Counted from the stretch's first letter, positions 1-11,475 are shown. The stretch: 64,000 bases of DNA from Multifurca ochricompacta (GCA_022496185.1 WTXG01000161.1:1-64000); one strand, 5' to 3'. Notes: generated from the sequence alone by a model not told the origin. Translations and numbers: made by a program.

Positions 1-154
1 CTGGGGGATTGGCGTATTCAGGCCCATCATGTGTGATGTGCCTTCTCATGCCATTAATCCTAAGCAGGGCAGTAAAAGATACCAACCACTGCAGCCAGTT
101 GGAGCCGTCGAGTTTGTCAAATTTGAAGGTGGAAGGGAAAACAATGTTAGCCAT
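1..154 (-). CDS. gag: copia Gag, N-terminal fragment (runs off window)
   Basis: The ATG at 154-152 opens a frame beginning MANIVFPSTFKFDKLDGSNW, the same N-terminus as the gag of element E at 49041. This family of Gag carries the DUF4219/UBN2-like region that starts with an L-D-G-S-N-W motif. Only about 51 codons are in the window. Confidence 0.85.
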   Translation of the reverse strand, partial: MANIVFPSTFKFDKLDGSNWLQWLVSFTALLRINGMRRHITHDGPEYANPP

Positions 155-1064
155 TTGAGATGATTTTGTAGAAATTGATCCTGGTTCCAAGGAGCAGTTA
201 GAACCAGTTGTCCAGGTCTCATTTAAGAGGGCCCATCCAATCTGTGGGCTATGCTTCAGAACTTAAAAAAGTCCTGCCTCCAATGTGTGACTTCTAAGTA
301 GTATAGTGAAGCTATTTAACCCCATTCTACAACAGATCCCAAAGCCACATTAGGCAGATACTGTGTAAATAGAAGGGGAGTCATGTCATGGAGGAGCCAA
401 CCGCAAGTTCCACTAGAGACAAAGGGTATAAAGCCCTTCCTCTAGTGCTGGTGGTGGAGTCCATGATTAAGCCCTAGATGATTGGGGCCATGACTGTAGT
501 AGACTATTGGGTTTCCTCTGGTGGGGTGAACCCCCACAACATGGCAGCAAATACTCCTGCCCAGAGACAAAACCTTCTAGCTACTATGTAAATACTATAG
601 TAGTGTGGCCTACTTGTATCGAGCCCAAGCGTCATGGGAGTGACTACCCATGCCTTGTTCTAGACCCTAAACTCTACCAGCAGGCAGCTAGACCTGGCTT
701 ACGGATTGAGCCAAGCATTGACCAGACCTAAAGCCTCAAGCCTTCTGGGCAAGTGGCCTACTAAAACTATCTATGGGACGAAAACCCAGCTACAACTATG
801 AACACTATTTACTTAGGGCACACATGAGGAGCTTAAGGTGTTTCACCCACTAAGGGTCCCTCATCACCTTTCACAAGAACCCTTAAGAAAGGGCTAGCCA
901 AACAGGTCAAGGTGGGCACATGAAGTGCACCACCTTGTGGACAGTTAAGGGCAAGAAGACAAAGTAGAAGCTCACAAGTGAAAGTTGTTGGGAAAAGACT
1001 TTAAAGCTTGTTGAGCTTGAAAGGTTTGTTGGACTGTGATCAAAAAGAATCCCAGATCAGTAAA

Positions 1065-1084
1065 GAGCGGCAGGGCCCATAACC
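1065..1084 (-). promoter_or_regulatory. Primer-binding site complementary to the initiator tRNA-Met anticodon arm
   Basis: Directly inside the LTR the minus strand reads GGTTATGGGCCCTGC. Its complement contains the CAU anticodon and flanking stem of eukaryotic initiator tRNA-Met, as in Drosophila copia and yeast Ty5, which prime from a cleaved half-tRNA. The same motif sits at the same place in elements E and D. Confidence 0.75.
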
Positions 1085-1598
1085 TGATGAACAGGCATGT
1101 GTGCGCAGTGATACTGACTGTTTAGCGTGTAAGGCTAGATAAAGACAAGTTACTTCAGAGGTAGAAGAAACTCTATTATACTATACTACTGACCTAGATA
1201 AAGACAAGTTCTACTAGGAGCGTTAGTCTCAAGGTATGATAGTAAGTAAGAGAAGGGACTTACACTTCAGAGGTAGAAGAAACTCTGAAGTGTAAGAGAT
1301 GAAACAGACACCCTTATATACCCCAAGGGATGGTCTGTGCACACTGGGAATAAGTCCACAGGTGCTGGACAAAGTCCAAACAATAAACATGAGGGCATAA
1401 GGCCATTGGCTACTGAGATATCACATGCTACACAGGATTACTAAGGTACATCAGTCAGCTGCTGCGCATCACGAGAAAGAAAGTAATAATGATATAGTAA
1501 AAAGTCCAAAACTCCGAATCTATATCTAATCTAATCTTGCACAGCTTAGACCCTAACCTAGATGCCTGAAGCACCTCAAGACACATGCCGTGTCAACA
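1085..1598 (-). repeat. 5' LTR of copia element G
   Basis: A 514-bp LTR, TG...CA on its own strand, beginning TGTTGACACGGC. It matches the LTRs of E (47612-48107, 53594-54091) and more distantly those of D. It contains tandem-like segments around the words AGAGTT and CTTCACCTCTGAAGT, a possible TATA box (TATATAAGG at about 1315 on the minus strand) and CA-rich ends. The right flank (from 1599) is unrelated sequence. The target duplication cannot be checked because the other end is off-window. Confidence 0.85.
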
Positions 1599-1834
1599 TT
1601 TCAAACTTTTTCTTCAATATAGCTTTGCAATATGTAACACACTAAGTCAGATTTGGATTAGCTGAACTATAACTACTGGTTATATGTCATAAAATTCTCT
1701 CTGCCAAAAGCTGCGGCTTGGGCCAAGCTGTCTGTAGCAGCTTTGGCTCAGCCCAGACTTCAGGAAAGCCAGAGCCGCCTCGGGCTGAGCCAAAGCCACA
1801 GCTTTTGGGCCAAGCCAGGCTGGAACATCACTAT
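1599..1834. repeat. Remnant of a hAT-like short repeat (TAGTGATG family), target of the hAT element
   Basis: After about 90 bp of AT-rich sequence, positions 1700-1834 hold a G/C-balanced repeat rich in the words AGCTGCGGC, GGCTCAGCC and AAGCCAG, ending CATCACTA. It resembles 8405-8568 and, inverted, 63577-63710, which also end in TAGTGATG. The hAT element starting at 1835 inserted at its edge. No convincing gene: a short open frame at 1743-2003 is repeat sequence. Confidence 0.6.
1827..1834. repeat. Target-site duplication of the hAT element (left copy; right copy 7273-7280)
   Basis: ATCACTAT is perfectly duplicated on both sides of the TIRs. The 8-bp length is diagnostic of the hAT superfamily and shows the element is intact end to end. 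Confidence 0.92.
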
Positions 1835-2329
1835 TAGGGCTGCGCGCCATCCGTTTGATGGTGATGGCCGTCTATTTGACGGTGAGGGATGGGTATGGCT
1901 GACCCGTAGACCTACCGTTTTTGGTACTCACCGGATCGCTTACAGTACGGTACGGGTACGGTACGGCCATTTTACAGTATACGGTAGTAGACGGTATTAC
2001 TAAAGAAAATAAAGTTGAGCTAGGTAGCATGAGCAAGAAGCTAAAAGTGATAAAGAAATGGATAGGTGTATTCTTGGGGCTATTCTACACCCTTTTTATG
2101 TAGTTTATGAGTACAATACCCAACAATCAACTTTACCAGTCATAATCTGAAACTCATAGAGGGACTTCAAGTGTTGTCTTTGCTTCCACGAGCGCGAGTA
2201 GTGTAAATAGGGCATACTGGAACATGAACTCCCTCAATAAATGTAATTGTAGATACATTATCACAAAAGAGACGTCAGAGAAGCAATATCAAAACATGCC
2301 CCAAAAGGGTATGGAAACAGGCATGGCGC

Positions 2330-2645
2330 AGGCTTGTACCTAGATGCTATAATACTATTATCTATCTCACCTTGTTAGCTTATAGACTTAGATGCTTGTG
2401 GTAATGCGATAGCAACTGCTTTATCTATAGCAGCTATACAGTGGTTTTATATACAATTTGGATGTATTATATTGCTACTAAATTAGCGTTATCTCGCTTG
2501 TTTATGAATGTGATTTGATCACATAATCGATCTGAGATGTATATACTCAATATCTAATTAATGACGCATTTTTGATCTCATCAATTATGCTATCTATCTA
2601 TCTATATGCGATCACAATTATGTTGGACTGCTATCCCAGTACATG
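2330..2645 (+). repeat. R1 inverted-repeat family fragment inside the hAT element
   Basis: This AT-rich stretch shares blocks with 7865-8390, 35455-35668 and 63690-64000, such as GATGTATATACTCA, CACAATTATGTTGGACT and TTATCTATAGCAG. It lies between the hAT 3' subterminal region and the transposase stop codon, so it was either captured by the element or inserted into it. Confidence 0.6.
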
Positions 2646-3039
2646 TGAGCATACCTCCATCTGGACTCTGGCAGACCAAAATGATGAGATTATAGATGCA
2701 AAATAAGACAAGTGGGAATGTGCAAGAGGGTTTTAGAAGTGTAGCATAAATTGTATAAAAACCTCTAAGTTCAATAGGAGTCCTTTTAAAATATTATGAA
2801 GTTGCGCTTGTATACAAGCAAAAATGACGGAGAAATGAGAAGTCGTACAATAACACAATAGCATAACGGGAGTCTGTAGAATGTAATGCAAGTCAATCAA
2901 CAATTGAATCTTTGGATACAAGTTATTTTCCTCAAGTGGTGACCAGAGAATTAAGCAGGTGCAATTTGAGCGCATTGTATGGCATCACAAAACCAATTTA
3001 CATTAAGGCATAAATGAAACATCTAGACTAATTGACAGC

Positions 3040-6000
3040 TCAACGGCCCAGTGAAGTATCAGCTTGCATGCGTGCAAGATGCAACCGCTTCTTGACAAGC
3101 ATCAGTGTACGGATGGTATTCGCATTGAGACTAGCACAACAGAGGGAGATCGTGTCACGTCCACCAGAGAATATTCTCTCAACGGCAACAGCAGAACCTA
3201 TGTCAGGTTCGGTCCATTAATAAGAAGAAGATTATTATTAAGTTTAAATTACTCACCAGGAATGCATAGAATGTCACGTGCCAAACGAAGGAGGTTTGGG
3301 AACTGCGCGCGTCGACCCATCCACCAATGAATTGGATTACAAGTGTCAAAATCTTCAGCAGGGAGTTTGAAATATTCTTCGAGTTCATTGGTAGAGCTCT
3401 TCTCTTTTCTGCGATACCGAGCAGTGAAGGATTTCTGAGGAGGTGATCCCAAAATCGGCAGTGATGTGACAGGCAAAGATGATGCTGAAGATGATGTATG
3501 ATCATCTGCCTTCACATAATTTCTATTGAAATAATCGAAGAGACTTGACTTAGAATGTTCAAGGTGATCTGAGAGTGCTGGATCGTCATCATAGTCCACC
3601 CTCATGCCCTTGTATGAGATTCACGGATCAAGCACTAGTGAGATATACAGTTAGTGAGTAACCAATTTAATAATCATTGACGCACGTGCAGCCCAAGTGT
3701 AGAAGGGAGATGTGTCATACTGGTAGTAATAATCGCTAAGCTTCCGGTGTGCATCTGTGAGACCGAGTTTGATTCTAGGCGACACCGAGCCAGGAAGGTC
3801 ACAAAGAGTATTTCTAATATCATCTTGCAAGCCTCAAAATATGGCATGTGTCATTGAAAGCATTGGAATTTTTGTGGCAGACATCTCAGTAGTAGCAGCT
3901 CGAAATGATTTCAGCCAAGATGTCACAAGAGCAATGGATTCCCAGTCACTGTTACTGAGTTCAAGGGCATGGAGGTCCTTGTTTCGAGAAACATAAGAGT
4001 CGATAGTTTTGCGATAATCAAGGGCATGCCCTATAACATGCCAGTCAGAAACCTCATACAAACAACCATGATAACTTACAAAGCATTTGATGCGTTGACG
4101 ACCATCGGGTTCTCACATCAAGAATGAGTATATGTGGTGCAGTGCAGTCACCTAACATCCTGCCTCCTTCAAGTTGCACAAACTGAATTTCACGAGCCCA
4201 AGATTGATGATGTTGGGGGCTTGAACGGACAGCCTTGATTATTTTCCGAAGCTGACCAGAATGTTACAGTTTAGTTGGTGAAGAACAGACCCATTACTTA
4301 CCCTTTCAATAGCAGGCAGTGCACTGTCAGCTGCATCGACATCAGCTGTATAAGTATCTGTGTCTGGTATGTCTATGACACTCTCATCGTCCTTGCTATC
4401 ACCCGCTGCGTCATTGTCATGTTCACGTGAGAGTGGAATTGTAACATTGTCTTGGTAGTTGCCGCTACACATGGTGGCTTTTTTCCCTTCAGCCTTTGAG
4501 ATCGCCCCAATTCCTTCGAGAAGCTCACATTTAAAGATTAGATATGACGACAGTAATAAATATAATTTTATGTAATACCTTGATCGCAGCCAAGTGGATG
4601 GTATGCAGCATGCAACGCAACTGTGCATCTTGCGCCGAGAATGGTACCCCCCATTGTCGACATCGCCACTCCAGTGATTTAACTAGAGTGTTGTTATTGC
4701 TAGCATTATCCATTACAAGGGCAATAATCTGCAAATGGATTAGAAACACATTTCTAGGCTGAGGATGGGAAACTCACCTTTCCAATGAGACTGTATAACT
4801 CTAGTGTTGCCCAAACCGCCTCTGCCATATTCTCTCCTGAATGCTCCCCAGTAAGCTCTTGGAAGTCAATCAGCAACTCCTCTGGAAGGGGATGATAAGA
4901 TTATGCCAGTTGAATGAGGGGAAGAGCATGAACCAAGTTGCCCATCATTGGTTACATAGTGTGCAACAATCGCCAAAAACGCGTACTGATTGCTCGATGT
5001 CCATGCATCCAGTGACAAGCACACCTTCCCCTCGAGATTCTGCTCATATGGATAAATATGTGGTATGAAGAAAATAAGATAATACTTACTGAGAACATTT
5101 TGCGAATGCCTTCAATTGTTTCCTCACCCATCTTCACAACATGCCGCTTGATCCCATCGCGTTTCAGAATATTCAATGGACCACCATTGTGGTGTGTAAA
5201 ATTCATCATCTTGATGAATTCAGGTTTCTCAACCTCATCAAACGGCTGGTCGCAGGCAACGATCCACTCAGTGAGGAGCCGTTCAAATGTTTCTTGATCC
5301 CATGGAACCTGACCATTGCTTCATGACATCCAAATGTTTGAGAAGTTAACATTACTTACAGTGGCATGGGCTTTCTGGTCTTCAAAGGCTTTCTTGATGT
5401 TTTCAGATGACTTACCAAGCTTTCTTATGTATTCAGCTTCAGTGCGTCCATCGAGTCGCTTTTTTCCAGATGCAATAGCAATCTTGTCAGGTGTTGGGGG
5501 CTCATCACAATTCTTAAGGATGTAGTAGAGTTGATACATCGGCCTAACATGGACTCGGAGATTATTTATGAGTACTAAGGGAAGCATCATCCATCAGGAA
5601 TGATAAGCAAAAAAATGATGAGAAACGCACTGCTTAGATTAGATTTCATTGTCTTCTTAATCGTACAAATCCTATGAGCGCCATGAAGGCAACGATAGTG
5701 GACATCGCCATCTTCTCCTGGGGTATTGTATGGCCCGTTGGTGATGACCTCGTAGAATAGATATATTGGACTCCTTTTTATATTTCCAGTCATCTATAAA
5801 AACCCACAATGAGACAATAATGTGAGAAACACAAGGCAAAACTTGCCTTTTTGGGGTGAGGGATTTCGAATGAGCTTGTTGGAATGACACTGGTATGCAT
5901 TGCTGCAGTCCGGTGGGGGTATCTTCATCTTCAATCTCCTCAACCTCGACAGAACAAGTCCTCGCCTTCTTTGTTGGGGGTGTGGGCATTGGGTTCGTCT

Positions 6001-6554
6001 TTATCTTTGATTTCAGGATGCGCGCATGGCCCTTTTTGTTGCTGACCTCTGGTATGGTTTTTGAGGGTAACATATCAGCTAGCTACAAATTGTTAATTCA
6101 CCTGACCATGGAATCACATTAAGATATCTCATACCTCTTCATTACTTATTTCCATGGCATTGCTAGGATCATCTGATCCATCCTCAGCAGAAGAAGCACT
6201 AAAATCAGCATCGTCTACATCACTATTGACATCATTCATGACAGCTTGCTTGCGCTTCACAGAGGTCTTGTGTTTGAGAGAATGTGCGAGGTGCCGGTGG
6301 GATGATTGTACAGGATTCCCAAACTCATCAAGCTTCTCCACAGCAATAGCTGCAGCTAATCGTGTACCTGCAGTGGTTTGGACTGGACGAGAGCATTGAC
6401 CTGGAAGGATAAGTATTTCATAGCTGCACTCAAATTTCACTTGAATGAACTATTTACTACCTTGGTTTATGTGAGAACATGGTTGAATAGGTTTGGGAGT
6501 TTTTGATGCATCAAGCTGTTGACCTTCTGGTCCTTGGGCGGGCTGATCTGTCAT
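3040..6554 (-). CDS. hAT transposase (multi-exon, hATC dimerisation domain)
   Basis: Cut-and-paste transposase, expected to act in the nucleus on the TIRs at 1835 and 7272. The start is taken at the ATG at 6554 (MTDQPAQGPE), followed by coding blocks at about 6400-6129, 6073-5830, 5790-5650, 5590-5340, 5209-4952, 4749-4600, 4520-4290, 4061-3834, 3605-3262 and 3215-3040, separated by short GT-AG introns. Visible landmarks in order: a Lys/Pro-rich basic N-terminus, a Cys/His-containing segment near 5700 that may be a BED-type finger, SLDAWTSSNQ (first catalytic Asp region, about 5020), LVMDNASNNNTL (about 4710) and the C-terminal hATC signature SAVAVERIFSGG (about 3180), ending ADTSLGR. No obvious in-frame stop was seen in the blocks followed, so the gene may be functional or recently active. 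Exact exon joins are unproven. Confidence 0.82.
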
Positions 6555-7280
6555 GGTAAGGCAAAGTTGTAAGACTCCACCACATGGATAGAGGATCTAT
6601 TTATTGCATCTTGGGGCCTCCTTAACGCAGTGATCTCACTGCAGTCAACAGAAAATTGAGCATTGTCCTTGTTCTTTGGATAAATCATAATAACAGTAGC
6701 TTCATGAAAAATGGAAGCATACCGGCTGTTGAGATGGGCCGCTAGCAACTGGATTGTCGGGGCTCCTGATCTAATGATTATGATAAGATAATCTAAAGTG
6801 TGTCAGATAGTTGATTCAGAGACATTGCACACACAACACATTCCTTCTTTCTTGTCACATTTAAATAACTATATTTATTCTACTTAATGTCATGCTCCTC
6901 TGAGCAGTATAAAAGGTTGCTACTCTGTAAGTGTTCACTTCAGTTTTGACCACATAAACTGAACTGAGTACTAGTTAGTTTATCTTATCTCTTGTCTTTA
7001 CTATATTAGCTAACACTTATCTGCTATCTAAATAGGTAAAGATTCTATATTGGGGGAGTTTTGGTGGCTTAATTACAAGATTAAAGCTCATTTATTCAAT
7101 GCCATCTATGCCATCTAATGCCGTCTACGGCTGTTTTTTGACGGGTTTGGACGGTGTTTGCCATACCTGTAACCGTCTGTCTCGATTATTGACTTGAGCT
7201 GGTACGGTATGGGTACAGCACCATACTACGGCACCGTCATACCATAGGGTATGGGTATGGCGCACAGCCCTAATCACTAT

Positions 7281-7864
7281 TTTTGAAGGACTTGTAGTTT
7301 ACATTATATCAACCCCTGGCCACTGCTTTGGCTTCTGCCATATTATATCTCCTATTTAACTCCTGTAACATAAATTGTCTTAGTTTAGCTTGTATCAATA
7401 ACAGTATTTATAACAGGTGCTTCTATCCTGTGCTTGCTATGTAGATAAGATAAGATGTTGAGATCATGGTGAAACTAAGAGTGAAAATCCAGCAAGAATA
7501 GACCTATATTGAACAATTGCTAAGAGCCTACAGCCCCAAGAGGACAAGATGGGGTCTGTAGTGTGCTACAGGGCATCTTTAAATAGGTTCTAGTACTATT
7601 CTACGAAATACCAAAGCCGATCAAGCATGTGATGTAAATCCAATTAGTTATCAGTGGCTTACTTTCATAAGTACCCTGACACATCTTATTTACTAATGCA
7701 CGATTGCTTCTGCTGGTCTGGCATTATCTAAAATACATACTAGACTACTTTAGACTACTCTACAATCAGATTATCAATTAATATTACTCAAAAAATGGCT
7801 GCGTGTATCTATAATGTCCTTTGCTGCATAAAAAATGCACATCCAGGACAGCATTGAATTTGTT
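7281..7864. other. Non-coding AT-rich interval with an LTR remnant
   Basis: No gene seen. A block at about 7525-7600 (CAGCCCCAAGAGGACAAGAT followed by a CTACAG repeat) matches the interior of the 908-bp solo LTRs (for example 60080-60125), so it is a degraded piece of that LTR family. The rest is unassigned AT-rich sequence. Confidence 0.6.
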
Positions 7865-8568
7865 GAACCAGAATACCAGTACAGAGATAGTCCAAGATAA
7901 TTGTGATTGCATTTAGATAAAACAATTGATGAGATAAAAATGTGTCTTACATTAATCAAGATACTGAGTATATACATCTCAGATTGATCATGTGATTAAA
8001 TCACTTTCATTAACAAGCAAGATAATGCATGCATTAGTTTACTTTGATTTAGTAGCTGTATAAAGCCACTAAATCTGCTATAGATAAAGCAGTTGCTATC
8101 GCATTATCACAAGCACCTAAGTCTCTAAGTTAACAAAGTATCTAAAATATAAGTCTGCACCATGCCCATTTCCTTCAGAATTCCTATTTAGATGTACTAT
8201 ATCAGCTACTAAATTAAAGTAAACAAACACATTATCTCGCAATGTGATTTAATCACATGATTGATCTGAGATGTATATACTCAGTATCTTGATTAATGTA
8301 AGATGCGTTTTTATCTCATCAATTGTTTTATCTAAAATCTAAATGCAATCACAATTATGTTGGACTATCTCTGTACTGGCATTCTGGTTCATAGAAAGCA
8401 TGACTCAGCCACCAAAAGCTGCGGCCTAAGCCGCAGCTTCAGGCTTTCCAAACCTTAAGCCTGAGCCATAGGCCACTGGAAGCCATTTTCACAGCCTATG
8501 TCAGCCTGGCTTTTTCTGGCTCAGAAACAGCTGGCTTACAGCTTTGAGCTGAGCTGTGCACATCACTA
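7865..8568 (-). repeat. R1/R2 inverted-repeat element (MITE-like) ending TAGTGATGTGC
   Basis: Positions 7865-8005 and 8243-8390 are long near-perfect inverted repeats of each other (GAACCAGAAT...GTGATTAAATCAC against its reverse complement), and the pairing continues weakly into the 237-bp centre. Beyond the right arm, 8391-8568 is the R2 segment, which ends CATCACTA. The whole right half is found inverted at 63577-64000. No coding potential is visible. The TAG...CTA end suggests a non-autonomous hAT-like element. The left R2 end is missing. Confidence 0.7.
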
Positions 8569-8924
8569 AACCTGATACCAAAAACAATGAAGAATGGCCA
8601 GATGATGAATGGATTATAGCTTAAGTAGTACAATGTTATTCTAGGCTATCAGACTTGAAATGTAAATATCTACCCTTACCCACAGGTATACAACCCATGG
8701 TGTACCCATACCCTTGGTGTAAGGGTCCAGGTACATACAGGTACAGGTACAGGTCCATGTGTTTTTACCCATGGGTTACCCGTGGTGAACACTACTCTGG
8801 TGGGGGAGAGTAAGGTGACTTGTCCTTTACTGTTAAAGTGGGAAGTGGGCCCTCACGAGCCTGCATCCCTGCCCCCCTTTTAAAAAATTTTCCTTCAGGT
8901 TTTTATTTTGGTAGTGTAACCTCT
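8569..8924. repeat. hAT-like fragment with GGGTAACCC/GGTAC subterminal words, then unassigned sequence
   Basis: 8680-8794 is dense in ACCCATGG, GGTACAGGTAC and GGGTTACCC words and ends CACTA. Similar ends occur at 31715-31835 and at both ends of the hAT-like element at 55651-57077. The remaining sequence to 8924 shows nothing recognisable. Confidence 0.5.
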
Positions 8925-9220
8925 ATCCTAACCACTGTCTGTCTGTTCATTCTCCAGTAGTTACTGTGTTCCCTGCAGTAGCCACACAATTTGGAACTAG
9001 TCCTTACAAGCACATAATAAAGTCGAATTCAAAAAAAACAAGTCCTACAGTTTCCTCATCCTCATCCTCATCCACTTCAACTATCTCCACATCTGACAGC
9101 GTCACCTCTTCATCATCGACATCAACGACATCAACTTTTTCCTTCTCACCCTCTACTTCGCCTTTGACATCATCTTTAACAACAACACATTACTATCGTC
9201 ATCTCGTTAGATACTAATCA
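8925..9220 (+). pseudogene. Duplicated Ser/Thr-rich exon fragment of the gene at 12588
   Basis: The stretch 9037-9187 is a close copy of 12840-13090 (same TCC/TCA serine runs, same STSDSVTSSSS and FSFSPSTSPLTSS reading), with an internal deletion relative to the source. A matching splice-acceptor-like ATTCTCCAG lies upstream in both. There is no transmembrane exon, no convincing start exon and the frame ends at 9217. It is read as a partial gene duplicate rather than a gene. It could in principle be a short exon of an unseen transcript. Confidence 0.7.
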
Positions 9221-9354
9221 GGGAAAACGATTAGAAAAAAAAAAAAAGAAATGTATGTATGTATGTTGTCCATCGTTAGTATCATGTCCAACTACCCGTC
9301 AGTTCAGTCAGTTCAGTTCAGTTCAGTTCAGTTCAGTCCTGAACCTGTAGTAAA
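9221..9354. repeat. Microsatellites downstream of the protease gene
   Basis: A poly-A run with (ATGT)n at 9235-9266 is followed by a (GTTCA)n tract at 9300-9338. Non-coding; it probably lies in the 3' flank of the minus-strand protease gene. Confidence 0.7.
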
Positions 9355-11475
9355 CTAACTCCCGCGAGGTGAAGCAGAAGACAATGAAGAAGAGGGATGA
9401 TGGGCATAGCGAGCTCCGGTGTTGTTGAAACCCGCCGTTCCGGCGTGCTGCTCCTGCATCTGCATCGGCATCGGCATCTGCATCTGCGTATCCCCCGTCG
9501 GCGCCGGTGCCGACAAATGACGATACGCCCTCTGTCGACTTCTTCTCATAACGAGCGACACGATGATGCTGAGTACGATAACGCCACCAGCGATAGAGGA
9601 ACCGACAAGGATGGGTACCTTGTGTCTCTCATAGAAACCTTTCACGCCAGGAGCTAGTTTCTTTCGAGCCTCGACGAACTCTGCGTGCGCGGTCTTCGCG
9701 TCCGTCAAGGAGAGGAACTGCATGTAAGGAAGGTCCGTTGAGTTCGAATTCGAGTTTGAGGTTGAGGTACTACTGCTGCCATTGGTCGTGCTCGACGAGT
9801 TCCCAGAGTCGACCAAATTGCCGTAATGGACGAGAACGTAAGCGTTGGTCACTAAAATAAGAAAAACGAACAAAAATAAATATTTGTGTTTAGGCCAAAG
9901 TCCTCTGAAAAGAAGAAAGGGTGGGGCGGGGATAGAAGGGGGATTGTAAACCTACGGAATGCCTCGCCAAGAATCATGTCATATGTCGGGTCATTTGCAC
10001 CTGGGATCTTTGGTTGGAACTTTTCAAGATGCACGTAAAGGAGCACCCAAAAAAAAAAAAAGAAAAGGTAGAGTCAATTTCAGGACACATATCAATACCA
10101 CTGCTACCCCCGAAACGTACCGCACCAAAACAGATCGTCTTGTTATTATCTTCGATAAACACCCTGCTGGAATCGAGAGGGTGGACGGGATATAGTTGCC
10201 CACCGAGCGAAATGGTCACGTTCGGCGTCTGATCACAGTCAAACGTCCAAACTTCCCCACCCAAGGCTGTGATATTTTCCAGCTTCGCCCCCTTCAGACC
10301 CGAATAGATCTCGCTTGCGGCATCACTGTCACACCCTTCGTCTTCAAAAAAAAAAAACAAAAAAAAAGTGAAAAAAGCCCATTGACTCACTGTGGCAACT
10401 GAGCCAGCGTAAAGCCCGTGTCGACAAGTGAGACCAGCGTCTCGTTGTGGGTGATATTACTCGTCAGCTTGATTGGCCCATTTGGACCGATTATCCCATT
10501 GGGGTCCAGGGAAATCAACCAATGTTGATAAAACGCAAACCCATCAGGGAGCAGGAAAATCTCGACCTTGGGCTGATTCGTCACGTTTTGATACTGAGGC
10601 AGAACCGAACCGAGTGTCAACTCTCCCGTGTTCTTCTGGTCGCCGACAGTCAAAATGTGTCGGCCGAGCTGAAAAGTGAAAAATTGCGGCGTGGAAGGGT
10701 ATTCACGGAAGATTCGATCGAAAGGAGAGTCTGCCGAGGACTGGTTGCCCAAGGCAGCATAAACGAGCGACGCTGAATTGGGACCAAGCCCAATTAATCC
10801 CCTGCCCGCCTGATCGGGATCGTCCGAGGCAACCTCCACTGTTTGGACAAAAAATCAGTTCAAGTAGGTGCGACGACGATAAATATATATATATATATAT
10901 CGAAAGGAACATCACTTACTGAATGCTTGTTCTGGAATAGTGTAGCCAAGGATATTCAGCTCAGCTTTTTTCACAGGGCCTTATGGGAAGGTGATGTTGA
11001 GAGTGGTATGAGATAGCCATGATGTCGACGATGAGGACACGTACCCTGGTCTGCGCCTATTGCGAATACGATTGAGGTATTGACACCCGTGTCGGTTGCG
11101 TTGTGCACTGGACCCGTAACCAAGAGATCCCAGCTAGAAGATTACATGTATTTACAGCAGGTAAGCAGACAACAACAACAACGCGGCGGGTTAGGAGGGG
11201 GGGAGGGAGGGTGTCGTTGTCGTTGACAGTAGAGAAATGAAAGATGGAGCTAACCTGCCCGTGTCAACAATAACAAAGTATGGTTGCCCCCCCAAAGTGA
11301 TGTTGATGTAGTAGTTTCCACGACTAAAGTCCAGCGCCGACGCGCCAGTGGTATCGCGTGCGGAAAGGCTCGGCGAGTATACAGAACGAGAGCCAATATC
11401 AGAACGAGGAGCAGTTAGCCCTTGAGTGAAGGGGAGGAGGGCTGCCAATAGGGCAAACGATCTATAGAGGAGCAT
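9355..11475 (-). CDS. Aspartic protease (peptidase family A1) with C-terminal membrane anchor
   Basis: Pepsin-fold endopeptidase predicted to be secreted and tethered to the plasma membrane. The ATG at 11475 gives a signal peptide (MLLYRSFALLAALLPFTQG). The first catalytic motif, VDTGSWDLLV, is split by an intron at about 11256/11134. The second is SLVDTGFTLAQLP (about 10420). A conserved YDMILGEAFL is recovered across introns near 9990-9955 and 9852. After the catalytic domain comes an Asn/Ser/Thr-rich stretch (about 9810-9750), then one hydrophobic helix (VPILVGSSIAGGVIVLSIIV, about 9600-9540) and a basic MRRSRQR stop-transfer, leaving a Gln/Met-rich cytosolic tail that ends at the TAG at 9357-9355. 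Six or seven exons are needed; several introns carry long poly-T tracts. The membrane anchor replaces the GPI anchor typical of yapsins. Family call is firm, exact exon ends less so. Confidence 0.88.

Larger units (their letters stand above)
1..1598 (-). mobile_element. Ty1/copia LTR retrotransposon, 5' part (element G), cut by the window edge
   Basis: Read on the minus strand this is a 5' LTR (1598-1085), a primer-binding site (1084-1065), a roughly 910-bp untranslated leader and the first codons of gag (154-1). The same order and nearly the same sequence occur in full-length element E (47612-49100, plus strand), which identifies the family. The gag-pol body and 3' LTR lie beyond the left edge, so completeness cannot be judged. 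Confidence 0.9.
1835..7272 (-). mobile_element. Complete hAT-superfamily DNA transposon with TIRs and 8-bp target duplication
   Basis: The left end reads TAGGGCTGCGCGCCAT and the right end, reverse-complemented, TAGGGCTGTGCGCCATA: imperfect terminal inverted repeats of hAT type. The 8 bp ATCACTAT occurs immediately outside both ends (1827-1834 and 7273-7280). Subterminal regions (1870-1990 and 7090-7260) are full of short GACGG/GGTACGG/GTATGG words, as often seen in hAT elements. The 5438-bp element carries one multi-exon transposase on the minus strand (6554-3040) and an older repeat fragment at about 2330-2645. Confidence 0.93.
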
